Shown piece by piece: positions 1-9,832 of a DNA stretch of 33,625 nt. The DNA is from Pleurotus djamor (lineage: Eukaryota > Basidiomycota > Agaricomycetes > Agaricales > Pleurotaceae): positions 1 to 33,625 of the forward strand of contig JAPEVF010000495.1 in the NCBI GenBank assembly GCA_029747585.1. The letters run 5' to 3'. The number at the start of each line of letters is the position of its first letter. Position 1 is the first letter of the stretch. The position numbers and the translations under genes were made by a program. Under the pieces are notes generated by a model. The model was given only the letters and a program-made list of their open reading frames with translations. It did no database searches and had not been told where the DNA came from.

Positions 1-56
1 CCTACCCTAACCCTAACCCTAACCCTAACCCTAACCCTAACCCTAACCCTAACCCT
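1..56. repeat. Telomere tract, (CCCTAA)n
   Basis: About nine CCCTAA units run from the first base and end at TAAGC. The C-rich strand reads 5'->3' into the chromosome, as expected for a left chromosome end with TTAGGG telomeres, which are common in filamentous fungi. This fixes the window as terminal; everything downstream is subtelomeric or further inward. Confidence 0.97.
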
Positions 57-146
57 AAGCTGCTCAGAGGCCCGTGTTCACGCTGCTGAGGTTGCGTATG
101 GGTGGGTGCCGTTGTTTGAGGACTTGTCAAGTCAATGTGCGCGTGT

Positions 147-236
147 TTTCTAACCCTAAATTCGGGTTTAGCGAGAGGGGATCCCTACCACCCTACGGCC
201 AAAGAAGGGGTGGTAAGGTACTATATAACCCTAAGT
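147..236. repeat. Interstitial telomere remnants next to the end
   Basis: Degenerate telomere words recur inside the first 240 bases: TAACCCTAAA near 151, followed within about 10 bases by its partial inverse CGGGTTTA, and AACCCTAAG near 227. The first pair forms a small imperfect inverted repeat. Such remnants are typical of telomere healing or of old breakpoints close to a chromosome end. Confidence 0.6.
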
Positions 237-243
237 AAACTCA

Positions 244-480
244 AGTCACCTTACGATTTTCGTACCTAAGCCGACTTACGATTTTCATACCTAAGCTGAC
301 TTACAAGTTTGATACTCGAGTCGATGTACGTTTCGACATTCAACTTGATTGATGTTTTGATATTCAAGTCGATTTATCTTTCGATACCCGAGTCGATTTA
401 CGTTTTGATACTCGAGTCAATTCGCGATTAGTCAGTTCACAATTTTCATACTCGAGTTGATTCACAATTCCAACAATGAA
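244..480. repeat. Degenerate 24-25 bp subtelomeric tandem repeat
   Basis: About nine units of 24-25 bp follow one another, with a consensus close to GATACTCGAGTCGATTTACG followed by TTTT. Individual units start with variants such as GTCGATTTACG, GCCGACTTACG or GTTGATTCACA and end with ATACTCGA or ATACCTAA. The array decays towards 480, and isolated words (caagtc, cgattc) continue to about 760. It is AT-richer than the genes downstream and has no convincing coding content. Confidence 0.75.
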
Positions 481-1147
481 CATTACAATTGGCCTCAAGT
501 TTTGTCTCCAGGTATAATCCGCACTCAAGTCTAGAAGTCTTCCTTTGAATCCATGATTTTCATTTCCCAACTCTTGTTGGATGAATATCAAGCGCGTTTG
601 AAGTTGAGAATGTGTGTTCAGTTCAAGACTTGATACTTCTGTGCTTGAGTTCACGATTCTGTCGCAGTTTACGATTCACGGTTGGCAGGTCTTTGATTAT
701 CCGTCCAAGTCCAACGTTGCACGTTTAAGTCTACAATGTTCGGCCAAAGTTTACCATCCGGCATTATTATACCTCATTTTTTCGCCTTTATTAAACGTCT
801 CGTGGATTAGATAGTCATCATGAGTCCACGCACTGAGTTCTCGCAACGCGTCGACACTGTATCTGAAAGGCATACCAAATTCCCCTCTCCCAAAGACCAC
901 CCTTGCCATCACGGACTGATTCGTCTTGACCCAGGGACAGGAAACAAGTCCGGTACCCCCGACGATGCTGGTGACGCGTTCACGAATCCGTAAATGGAAA
1001 CACTCACTCCGACGCAGACCCTGATACTGTGCCTCACTCAGCTGAATATAAGGAGGAGCAAACGGGTGGTGGGCACCTTCTTGCTTCCTTTTCCCCCGCT
1101 TGTAACATCCCTGTGTGCTCTGCATCAACGCTTACTGTGTGTCTATC
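481..1147. other. Subtelomeric gap upstream of the first gene
   Basis: No supported gene. Bases 481-760 carry further decayed copies of the subtelomeric repeat. From about 751 to 1128 both strands are open: 125 codons on minus, and a short plus reading frame from ATG 820 to TAA 993 (57 codons). Either could be a small exon or chance openness; neither shows a known motif. The region must also hold the promoter of the gene starting at 1148. Confidence 0.5.
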
Positions 1148-4100
1148 ATGGCAGAAATCAACCGGTCGATCCGTGATATTAGCATCAAAGACTTTCTTCA
1201 ACGTTACATGGAAATCATCCAGCTGGGCAACTACCGCGACCAGACTCAACATTTGGTCAACTATGCTCTCGCAGGTGTGGATATACGGCGAAACGAGTTG
1301 TTGCGCTTCAGTATGGTCGGCCACTATTGCCTTCTCCCGGAGAGTGGTCTGCCCACGGTTTCTCGGGACTTCGACTCTGTTATTGGCTTCACTCCCAACA
1401 TTCCTGTCCGGCGCAACCTCTACTTATATCCCCTCGCTCCCCAGCACCTGGCAACAATCACCGCTAACATGCACGTCCAAGTTCCCTTTCACATGGAGCT
1501 GAATGGCGCAGACGTAAGTTTTATTCCCTTAGGGCATCTCGGAAGCCGTTGCATCATTGACTTACTCACATTCACTACTAGGGCATGCATTTCATGGATC
1601 CCTCCCATGTCCCCAACATTCTCCTCGGAATGTACGGTAACCGGCACCAACTTCGTCTGTTTTGTCCTCGCATGCGGGCAGATAACAGAGTTGGTGGGAA
1701 TCGGTTCTCCGTCGAGGAGGCAGCGTTGCTCTATGACGAAGTTATACAACCGTCCATCGAGTACGCAGCACCTCTCTTGGCGAAAGATTGGCCTCCGGCG
1801 TTGAGCGCTGAACGGTGGCGTGCAAGGGCTCGAGCTGTCGGATATCAAGCTAGTTCCTACATTCTCGCACGCGACCAGATCGACTTGTTCAATAGCGAGC
1901 TTGTCCGTCGTCTCGAAGACATTCCCCAGTTTCGCGGTGCCCTCATCTGTACCCAGATCCAAGGAATCAAGGCGACAACGATGCATACGATGAACGGAGA
2001 CTTTGGTCGACAACAGTTGGAACGCGAGTTACGCTACGTTACCACTACGGACGGCCATTGGTGGGTGGACGTTGCTGTCGAGCTCCAAGACGGAGGTCAA
2101 GCACTCCTCTGGAGAGACGACACCCATATCACCGTTCTCTCCTCCGTTTTGGACATCTCCTACGCCGATGCGAGTATCATTAGTACATCCGACTCGTTTA
2201 CAAAGGACATCAATTCTCACTTACTGGAGGTTGCTGGATTACACACCTCTCTACCTCAACTCGACGGTTCTGTTCACGCAACGTATATTCAGCTCTACAC
2301 CACCGACAAAAGCTTAACCTTCCACCGACACGGAAATCAGTATTCCCAAAACCTTACACCAAAAGCCGCGATGGCTGGAACGCCTCCAAAATACCTCACC
2401 GATTACGCGGCAGCACTTGTTCAAGCTAAGCGAAAGAATGTCGCCGCTCGACTGGAGATGCGTGTGCCATTTGAAGAGGCGTTTACATGCCTAAGGCACT
2501 TTAGCGACCAGCTAATACGAAGCTCGGTCATTAGCGTTGGACGTGAAAACTGGTGGTGAGTGCTCACTTACTGACAAGGCTTCCAGGATGCCCTTGCTGA
2601 TACTCTACTCCAGGAGCTTCCGTTTGGCGCGTGTCAACGCCGCTTCCCGTCTATTACAGGCTGTGAACTCTCAAAGCGTTGATCAACGGATTAACGCACC
2701 TGGTCTTAGCCTTGTCGCTGCGGTGGTATGGCTCGTCAACGGCATCCATAGCCGTCCTGATGATCATGCGAAAGGGCGTGCGTGTAACCAAGTTGCCGTC
2801 ACGTATTTTCGAGACTTTACACATGCGGAGATTGTCAGCATGGGTTACACCGAGGCCGGCTTCGACGAATTACGCACAGAGTACGAGCACAAGCCCTTTA
2901 TGCCCATGAACGCCATCTTCATGCGTCGCATCTACTTCAAACCCGAAAGTAACTCCATCCGCCTCTCGATCCTTCGTGTCTTGCATCCAACGATGATCGA
3001 GAAAGTCTTCGGCCAATCCGAGGGCCAATTGAAAGTCAAGTACGGCGTCAGCGGGATTCTTCAACGCAGTGATAGACCTAAGGAGCGACACGCGATGAAC
3101 AAGGGTGTGAGTCGACCGTATAATGGTGAACGACCTACAGCCCATTTACCCGCCTTCGAACAAACCGAGAGCATCGAGTCGGACCCAGTCGCACAGTATG
3201 GTCCTGACGTCGACCTTATGACTGGGCGTGTGGTGGAGATAGAAGACAAGGACATCCCCGAGCAACTGCAGGACGTCTACATTCAGTACGCGTCATGCAT
3301 TACACAGAAGATAGGAAACCCACAAGGAACGATGGACCCGAGCTACTGCAGATATAGCCAAGGCAGTCGACAGGCGATCCCGATGCAGGTATTGAAGACT
3401 TCGAACCTTGCAAACTTGTTCACAAGAGTCCAAGCACGTCAAGCAACCCAGGCAGAGTGGGACAACACTATCGACATCTTGTTCCCTCCGAAAGGGACCC
3501 AAATCAGCGACACGACACAGGGATGGAATAAGATGCTGTACATGGATAAGTGGTTGGGATTGTTAGGGAGTGTAAGTGACGAAGCGGCGGTCAGGATACG
3601 CACTGCGATGCACAACCAGATCCGCAAGCTTAGCTGGATACCAAAAGCGAAACGAGAACGTCCGTGGCGCACGAATCGAAACGAACCCGGGTTCACGCTG
3701 TATCCGACAACTCTATCCGACCTCCCAGCTCCACACCTGCTGATGAATCCACGCTATGAGCGTATGGTATGGATTGAGAATGCGGCACTCACCGATGCAG
3801 ATTCAGACTCTTCGGAGGATGAGTCTGAAGAACCCGTCCGTGATCAAGGTCTTTTTCTTGATCCTACCACCCAGCTTCCCGACCCTCAAGATGACGACAC
3901 ATTCTTCGACCTGCCTGAGGAGGAACTGCACTCGCGTAACAGCTCGCCGTTTGGAGCAGACCCTCCTGGAAGCCCTCGAGTTGACTCTGACTCCGGCGAC
4001 AACGGTAGCGATAGCGATGGTGGAGATCATCCCATAAACGTTGACGACGCTGACGCTGCTCATGAGGCAGACCATCCAGGAAGCCCCGAGGCAATTGCGT

Positions 4101-5236
4101 CTGTGGCAAGTAATCGATCAAGAAGCAATATCAGTACTTCGACTATTCTTGACACATCAATATTGGAACGAAGCTTCGATAGGACTCAGCAACTTACCGA
4201 TAGGACGCCTTCTCAGTCAAGGCATCCAGGAAGCCGCACCGTGCAGCAACGCCAGTCCATCTCAGGCAGCGACATCTCAAGTCGGGACCAGGCACCGAGT
4301 ACTCGCGTTTCGATCTCGACGAAATCGACCCAACGTTCCGCGTCCGTTTCTACCAAGTCCACCCAACGAGCTACCCCCATTTCCACCAAGTCCACCCAAC
4401 GATCCGCGTCGATTTCGGTCAAGTCCAGTCAGCGATCGGTGACGGTGAGCCGTCCAGGGCATCTTGGAAGCCTTGTTGCGTATTCCTCGTCCAGCGACGA
4501 CGAGGCTGATGATGAGTCTGACGAGATGTCGGACTGGGACATGACAAAGGAACAAATCGCTGCGAAGTACAAGAGGTTAGAAGAGAAGAGTCGATTGAAG
4601 AGGAATGCCTACCTCCAATCGCGACAAGGAAGCAGGTCATCTGCTGCCTCAGGGCCTCCAGGAAGCCGTGACAACGCAACCAACCAACGAACGTCGACTT
4701 CGAGCAGCTCCAGGAATGTTTCTACGCAGAGTTCGTCACCGCGACCGAGACCTGACATGGGGAAGCAAAGGCATCTTGGAAGCCCTGTCTATATTGCTCC
4801 TCCAGAGGGCACCGACCCGCATATGATCAACTACCACACTGGTAAGTCATTGAAACTAAAGTCTATAAGGAGTGTACTCACGAAGACACTTGTAGGGGGT
4901 GTCAGTTGGGTGTACTACACAAGGAAGCTAGGCGATGCTATTGATAAGAATAAGTCAACGAATACGAGTACTAATAGTAGCTCGTACCTTCAAGCTTCGT
5001 CGTCGAAGCGTTTACTCGAGGAAAACGAAGGAGGATCCTCGCAGAAGCGAGTTAAACAAGAGGAGGAGGAGGACGTCATGAACGAGGATGAGAAAAAGCG
5101 AGACCAGAAGCAATGGGTTGAGAGTAGGAAGGAGGAGGAGGAGGACTCGGACTGGTCCATCGAGTTCGTGTCGCCTCCACCAGCTACGAAGGGCAAGGGC
5201 AAAGGTGAGGGCAAGGGCAAGGGTCGAGCTTATTAG
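1148..5236 (+). CDS. Large telomere-proximal protein of unknown family (about 1302 aa, 4 exons)
   Basis: The first ATG after the repeats (1148) opens a spliced gene. The predicted introns are 1514-1581 (GTAAGT...CTACTAG, phase 0), 2556-2613 (GTGAGT, phase 2; an alternative acceptor at 2586 would make the intron only 31 nt and add nine residues) and 4842-4895 (GTAAGT...TGTAG). The exons add up to 1303 codons with no break. Roughly residues 1-760 look globular, with hydrophobic and aromatic positions evenly spread and motifs such as TDGHWWVDVAVE and ARLEMRVPFEEA. From about residue 830 the chain turns acidic and serine-rich, carries an 11-residue STKSTQR repeat, and ends in a KR/E-rich tail finishing KGKGKG, which suggests a nuclear or nucleic-acid-associated protein. 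I recognise no named family. It converges on the next gene, with stops 333 bp apart. The position next to the telomere suggests a subtelomeric gene family; that is inference. Confidence 0.8.
4307..4442 (+). repeat. In-frame 33-bp tandem repeat (x4) inside the large gene
   Basis: Four copies spaced exactly 33 bp (AAR codons at 4322, 4355, 4388 and 4421) encode STKSTQR-type 11-residue units: two exact STKSTQR pairs plus the diverged last unit SVKSSQR. It sits in the disordered C-terminal third. Serine/threonine followed by lysine or arginine makes it a plausible phosphorylated linker, but no function can be assigned. Confidence 0.85.
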
Positions 5237-5569
5237 ATTGTTCGTTTACTAAAGTAGTCGTTTATTGCGTAGTCGGTCGTGGCGAGTAGGTGAAATCATA
5301 TTTGTGGGGGACGGNATACAAGTACAGACTAAGATGAGCTCAAAAAAAAGAGAGATAGCAAGGAAGATAAGCGAAGTCAATGTAAAGCGTGTATGAGGTG
5401 GAGAAGAGGCGGCGAGGATAAGAAAAAAAAACGTAGCAACCACATGAGTACGAACAGAAAAGAGTCCGTCGTCAACGAAGAACGTCCGTGGTTAAGCTGT
5501 AAGCAAAAAAAAAAGCCAGTCCGTAGTAACGAGAGCAGTCCGAGTATGAACATTACAGGTGGTGGGGAA
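5237..5569. other. Convergent intergenic gap, A-rich
   Basis: The 3' flanks of two converging genes. There are several A runs of 7-10 bases near 5341, 5430, 5507 and 5594 and an undetermined base at 5315. No open frame has credible composition. It probably contains both polyadenylation regions. Confidence 0.6.
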
Positions 5570-8273
5570 CTATAGGCGCACGACGGTAGCGATAAAAAAA
5601 AAGACCGACAATAAAAAANCAGCACACTCCTCCTCCAACGTCTCGACCTCTTCATCTGTCAGATTGTCGGAGGTCGATGCTCGCAGCGCATGGGGAGCGC
5701 GAGGCCAATCCAAGAGAAGCTTGCCGAGGTTCTGGACGTATGGTCGTCGTTCAGAAGGAGTTGGGGCAGATAGTCCTTTGCCAGCGTGGCGGGAGGAGAC
5801 GGTGAAGATGTCACCACCGAAACTCTGACCATCACGGCTTGGGAAGCAGATGGCAACACGGTCGCGACGAAGGATTCTCCTCTCCTGCTCTGAGAGAGCT
5901 CCCGAGAGATTCTTGCTTGCTAGATCTACGTCGGCGTTTTGTAGTTCTAGTCGAAACGAATGTTCGTAGAGTTCCCAGATGATCTGACGGAGTACGTCAT
6001 TGGGAGGGAGGGAGGTGGAGGAGATGGTGGTGTCGTTGAAGTTGATGGGTGCGGTAGACGAAGGGATGTGGACGCCGGACATGTTCATATGCCTCGTCAT
6101 CAAACCCGACAGGTGAGCGAGGTTCTCAGCGTTGCTCGTCTTCTTCTTGTCAGCCTTACTCGTCTTCTTCTTCTCCGTGGTCTCTGGTTGCGTGCCGTTC
6201 TGTATCGCCAACAGAGCATCCTTCCAAGCGGTACTGTTCATCTTCACCTCACGCGGAGGTAGGGAGTCGGCGCAGGAAAGGAGGGCTGGACGCAATCGCA
6301 GCCAAGAGTAAAGTATGAGGGGGTATTTCCACTCGGCGATGGTCCCAGGAGCCTTGAACGACATGGGATCAGGTAGACCGAAACGCATATCGACAGGCTG
6401 GAAGTCGTCGTGAGGGGGTCCGGCGAGTTCAACTTTACGTAGTGCCTTGCTCCAGGTGTCGACTGGTTTAGGCTGCGATGCGTGTGTTTCGGGAGCTTTG
6501 AAGCGGTGCGGTTCGATGGTGAGAGAAGGCAAGTCTAATACGAATGAGCTTTACGAATATTGGGAACAAGGAAAAAAACTTACTGAGTTTGGGACGCTTT
6601 GCTGGCCGAGCTGACGATGACTCTGGGGCTAGCAGACGCCGTACGAAATAGTTGCCGGGGAAGTCCATCAGCAAGCTCGTATACCTTGCAGGCGACGCGG
6701 CGGGACCGTTGTAGATAGGACGAGCATTTGGAGTAGCAAGCTCAGTCCGCGCAATCGAACGACGAGGTCGCACGAGTTCCTTGATCCTGATATCTGGCGT
6801 CCAGAGGGGAAGCGGGCGGATGAGCCATACAGGAACCCCCGCCTTGTAGAGGAGTTCAGCGATGGTGATGTCGGTGGTGAAGGCACCAAGAACGTGGTGG
6901 ACAGGAGGAGGAGGAGTTGTGACTTTGGCGGAGAAGAGAGGCCTGACTTTTTCCATGTAGAACTTGTACCCGGCTAATTCGAAGTAGCGGCGTTGGGTTT
7001 CGGTACACTGGAAGACGACATCGCGTTGGGGATTGGAGGTTGAGTCGAGACGTCCCATCCACAACGACATACGCCCAGCCATCCCATCGACGAAGTGCTT
7101 GTTGGTGTGTGTGGTGCCGTAGACGGGGGACTTGGTGGGGAGGGTGGTCATCTCATCGTGGAATTTACGGACGAGAGGGCGAAGCAAAGCCCGGAATGAC
7201 TCGTCAAGCTTACCCACCCCCAATGCGATGGCATGGTTGTCGGTGACGAAGTCTTGGGACCTGACCGTTCTCCACAAGGGGAGGAGGGAGTCCTTTTCGG
7301 AAGTAGGGAGACGGGGGATGCAGGCAAGATGGAGGAAGTGTTGGTCTTCGTGGAGCTGGGGACTTTGGAAAGGATCTTCACGGCCGTAACGACCATCTTC
7401 GCGCAAAATGACCTCGCAGTTCCCTAACGAGACGTCGGGGATGTAGTTGCAGTTGGGGGAGGTGATGAACGTATGGCCATAGATCATTCCGACTTGACCA
7501 TCGTACGGCGTGATGGCTGAACAAAGTAATATGAGTAAGAGAGGGCGAAATTTGGGTGTCAAAGTGCTTACGTCGAGGTGACTTCCTATACGATTCGGTC
7601 AGCTGGGTGGGGTCGGCGATGAGGCTACGAGCGAGTATCTCCCCTCGCTGCCGTTCGGCTATAGATATGGCATACGATGAGTAAAGATAGAGGAGGAAAA
7701 GTATAGGACTTACCGTCGGTGGCGGTGGAGGAATTCGACTAGAAAATGCGAAAGTAATCAGTAAAATATTCAAAGAAGTTCCCAGGAATGAAGATGACGC
7801 ACCTGTGAAGAGGACATTGGGAAAGGAAAGGTACGAGGAGGAGGAGATGGGGTAGAATTCTGCTAGATTGTCAGGATATGGGTCAAAGATCAACGGAATA
7901 GCATACGGACCTGTATAGCACAAGGCTGCGGGCAGACCAAGAGGTCGAGGAGGAGGAGATCTTGCTGATAATAGATGTCGATGCGTAGCAGCACCTAGCC
8001 GCGTACGCTGTGCAACCACTGGTCGCGTCGAGAAGCTACACCTGGTAGCGACTCTAAAAGGAAGGGGGAGTCTTGAGGATAAATTCCGGGGACGACGAGG
8101 GAACGGGCTTCGAGGACGTTGGGGACGTTGAGGACGGGGCGTCGGTCGTTGTGGTTGGCGATGAGGAGGGCGTCGGCAGGTGATAATGGAGATTGGCTGA
8201 GCAAGCAAGCACGCCATTGGTCTAGGCTCTGAGCACGCCATCGAGCCACATGGAATGACGTCATCGACGTCAT
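5570..8273 (-). CDS. Multi-exon conserved fungal protein of unknown function
   Basis: Read on minus, exons can be chained in frame. The clear introns are 6584-6535 (GTAAGT...TTAG, phase 1), 7571-7517 (GTAAGC...TTCAG, phase 1), and two more between about 7732 and 7870 (GTAAGT...ATAG and GTGCGT...CTAG). The first 250 bases contain one or two further introns whose exact sites are uncertain. The long central exon (7516-6585) has well-formed protein sequence with motifs ITPYDGQVGMIYG, HHVLGAFTTDITIAELLYKA and GVPVWLIRPLPLW; the last exon has IIWELYEHSFRLEL. From memory this resembles large agaricomycete families of undefined role (a 'WELYE' C-terminal block and a 'GIPVWLIRP' block), but I cannot name a domain. 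A Lys-rich low-complexity stretch (KKKTSKADKKK) separates the two halves. An N at 5619 lies near the stop, so the C-terminus is uncertain. The start ATG 8273 lies inside a palindrome. Confidence 0.7.
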
Positions 8274-8351
8274 TGATTAGTAAAAGTCCATGTGACTCGA
8301 TGACGTGCTCAGAGTCCAGACCGATGACGTGCTTGGTTTGCTTGCTCAGCG
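8195..8351. repeat. Large imperfect palindrome at the 5' end of the minus-strand gene
   Basis: The arm from about 8195 to 8254 (CTGAGCAAGCAAGCACGCCA onward) is the near-exact reverse complement of about 8287-8350, with a loop of about 32 bp. Mismatches are mostly transitions between C:G and T:A (ATGGCG versus ATGACG, TGGCTCG versus TGACTCG). The arms are long enough to extrude as a cruciform or to make a hairpin RNA. Confidence 0.9.
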
Positions 8352-8382
8352 GTCTAGATTGATGACGTCACTGATGACGTGG
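8256..8382. promoter_or_regulatory. Cluster of CRE/ATF-like TGACGTCA sites
   Basis: Two perfect TGACGTCA octamers (8256-8263 and 8363-8370) and four near copies (CGACGTCA 8265-8272, TGACGTGC 8301-8308 and 8325-8332, TGACGTGG 8375-8382) lie within 127 bp around and upstream of the minus-strand start. TGACGTCA is the classical bZIP (CREB/ATF, fungal Atf1/Sko1 type) site. The density suggests cAMP- or stress-linked control, but it may also simply reflect the palindrome's composition. Confidence 0.45.
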
Positions 8383-8589
8383 AGGTCACCTGTTATGACT
8401 TTCCCAAAAGGTATGTGTAGCGCCAAAGGTCTCGGTGACTAATCCGTTGAGCGCTTAGGACTTGTTCTCCTCCGTGTACCTCCCTTCGACCCCTCTCCTC
8501 CTCCTCCTCCTCCAAGTCGCCTAGGACCCTCGGACCCATCGTTTCCCCTTCCCTTAGAGTCGCTACCAGGTGTAGTGTTAGGGACGAAA

Positions 8590-9150
8590 CTGGAGGGACA
8601 GGGGGAGGTCCCTAAGGACCGTGGGAATGACGTCGGAGCGGAGCATAGCGGAGCTACGCCTCCTAGAACAGAACTGAAACGGAGTCTTGGCCTCAACTTA
8701 TAGGTTGTGCCCTCCGCATCTCTCGCTGGGTGACTCCAATTTAGTAGACACCCCTATAGAGCGGAGGACGTCGGAGATAGGGGTCCGACGTCGGAGCAAG
8801 AGGAAGAGCGGGGTGATGGGATACCAAGTGAAGACGAGGGAGGATGATGAAGACTGACGAAGTCAGAGTTGGTGTTGTTGTCGGAGATGGGGTGGAGCCG
8901 ACGTCGGAGCGTGTCCCTAGTGACTAGCACTCTGCGGAGAGGAGAGGATTGCAGAACATTAATATTAGAGCTGAAGAACAAGGTACTGAAGTACTACACT
9001 TATATACTACCTATGAGGAAACCATGAGGTATCAATGAGGCGGAACGAAGTATAGTACTGGAGGTCAACCCAGAGTAGACCGAGTAAATAGGATAAATAG
9101 GAGATAGGGGCGGAGCTCCGAAGCGGAGATGGAGGAGATCCAACGCTCCT
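8590..9150. repeat. Repeat block A (ACGTCGGAG-rich)
   Basis: A non-coding stretch packed with CGGAG words. ACGTCGGAG occurs at 8630, 8768, 8788 and 8901, and the 11-mer CTAGTGACTAG at 8917-8927. TATATACTACC and CGGAGCTCC-like motifs follow towards 9120. The same vocabulary recurs in the block at 15770-16300, so both are probably decayed copies of one repeat family such as solo LTRs; no LTR borders could be identified. Confidence 0.5.
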
Positions 9151-9219
9151 AAATACCCTAGAATGGTCAGGGGTATGGGCTTGACCAGACCATGACACTG
9201 CCGCGACCTGGAGGACGCT

Positions 9220-9637
9220 ATGGAGCGCCTAGCCCTCCCGCCGCGAGGTCCTTCGCAGAGCCGCGCCAGCAGCAGCAGCAGCCCTTCCCCAGACTCTCTA
9301 CCGCGGAGCATCGTGTTCCGCAACCCGCCCCCATTTGACTTTGATGCGAAGACCTTCTACGTGGTTACACAAGGCAGACGCTGCGGCGTGTACTCTGACT
9401 GGTGAGTTTGGTTTTGGACGGTGTTTACCCCTTGCTTATCTGAGACATAGGAACTATGCAGGAGGTCTGGTGCTGAACGTCCCTAATGTCTACAAAGGCT
9501 ACAGGGACTTTAATAAAGCCTGTGAGGCATGGTGGGAGAACAGGCCACGCGCCCGGATTTCTCGGAAGACGGTGCGGGATGACGCTTTTTACGGCCCCAG
9601 AGGCAGTGCGTTTGACGACCCCCCTCGCCGGTGGTAG
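9220..9637 (+). CDS. Small protein with an RNase H1 N-terminal (Cauli_VI-type) domain
   Basis: Two exons (9220-9401 and 9451-9637, intron GTGAGT...ACATAG, phase 2) encode 122 aa. Residues 1-40 are a Ser/Pro/Arg-rich leader. Residues about 45-92 match the RNase H1 N-terminal hybrid-binding fold: FYVVTQGRRCGVYSDW, then NVYKGYRDFNKACEAWW, which carries the usual YVV-GR-GVY-DW and (Y/F)KG(Y/F)-F-A spacing. Family knowledge: this fold binds dsRNA or RNA/DNA hybrids and is often stand-alone in agaricomycete genomes, without the catalytic RNase H. No catalytic DEDD domain can be read here, so nuclease activity is not predicted. The stop converges on the F-box-like gene ending at 9833. Confidence 0.75.
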
Positions 9638-9832
9638 TGGTGGTATGCACATGTATCTCTGTAAACTCCTAGGTTTGTATACACAGTATGTTGTTTGTGA
9701 CCTACGCGTGCACGAAAGTGGTTTTATGGGGTCTGGGGCGGGAAACGTCTATGCTATGGGTTGTGCTCGACACATTGCGTTATTTCAACTCAAAGCTGGC
9801 ACTGGCGGCATCGAGCAACGAATGACAGGTAT

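Larger units (their letters stand above)
8036..8575. repeat. Outer inverted repeat enclosing the palindrome
   Basis: A 22-base block beginning TTAGAGTCGCTACC at 8554-8575 is repeated exactly in inverted orientation at 8036-8057, and CCCTTCC next to it is shared too, giving about 30 matching bases. CAGGTGA words closer in are also mirrored. The whole 540-bp stretch therefore looks like a decayed inverted duplication centred on the palindrome, and its left half became exon sequence of the minus-strand gene. Confidence 0.7.

Noticed and set aside
244..480. CRISPR-like array
   Set aside because: Units are contiguous and degenerate with no spacers; a eukaryotic subtelomeric satellite explains it.
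3756..4679. Several long frames on both strands inside the first large gene
   Set aside because: Shadows of the biased, repetitive Ser/Asp/Glu-coding region.
5570..5655. Hydrophobic C-terminal extension of the second large gene read without the N at 5619
   Set aside because: The stretch is driven by A/T homopolymers and overlaps the convergent intergenic region; either stop is possible, so no domain is claimed.
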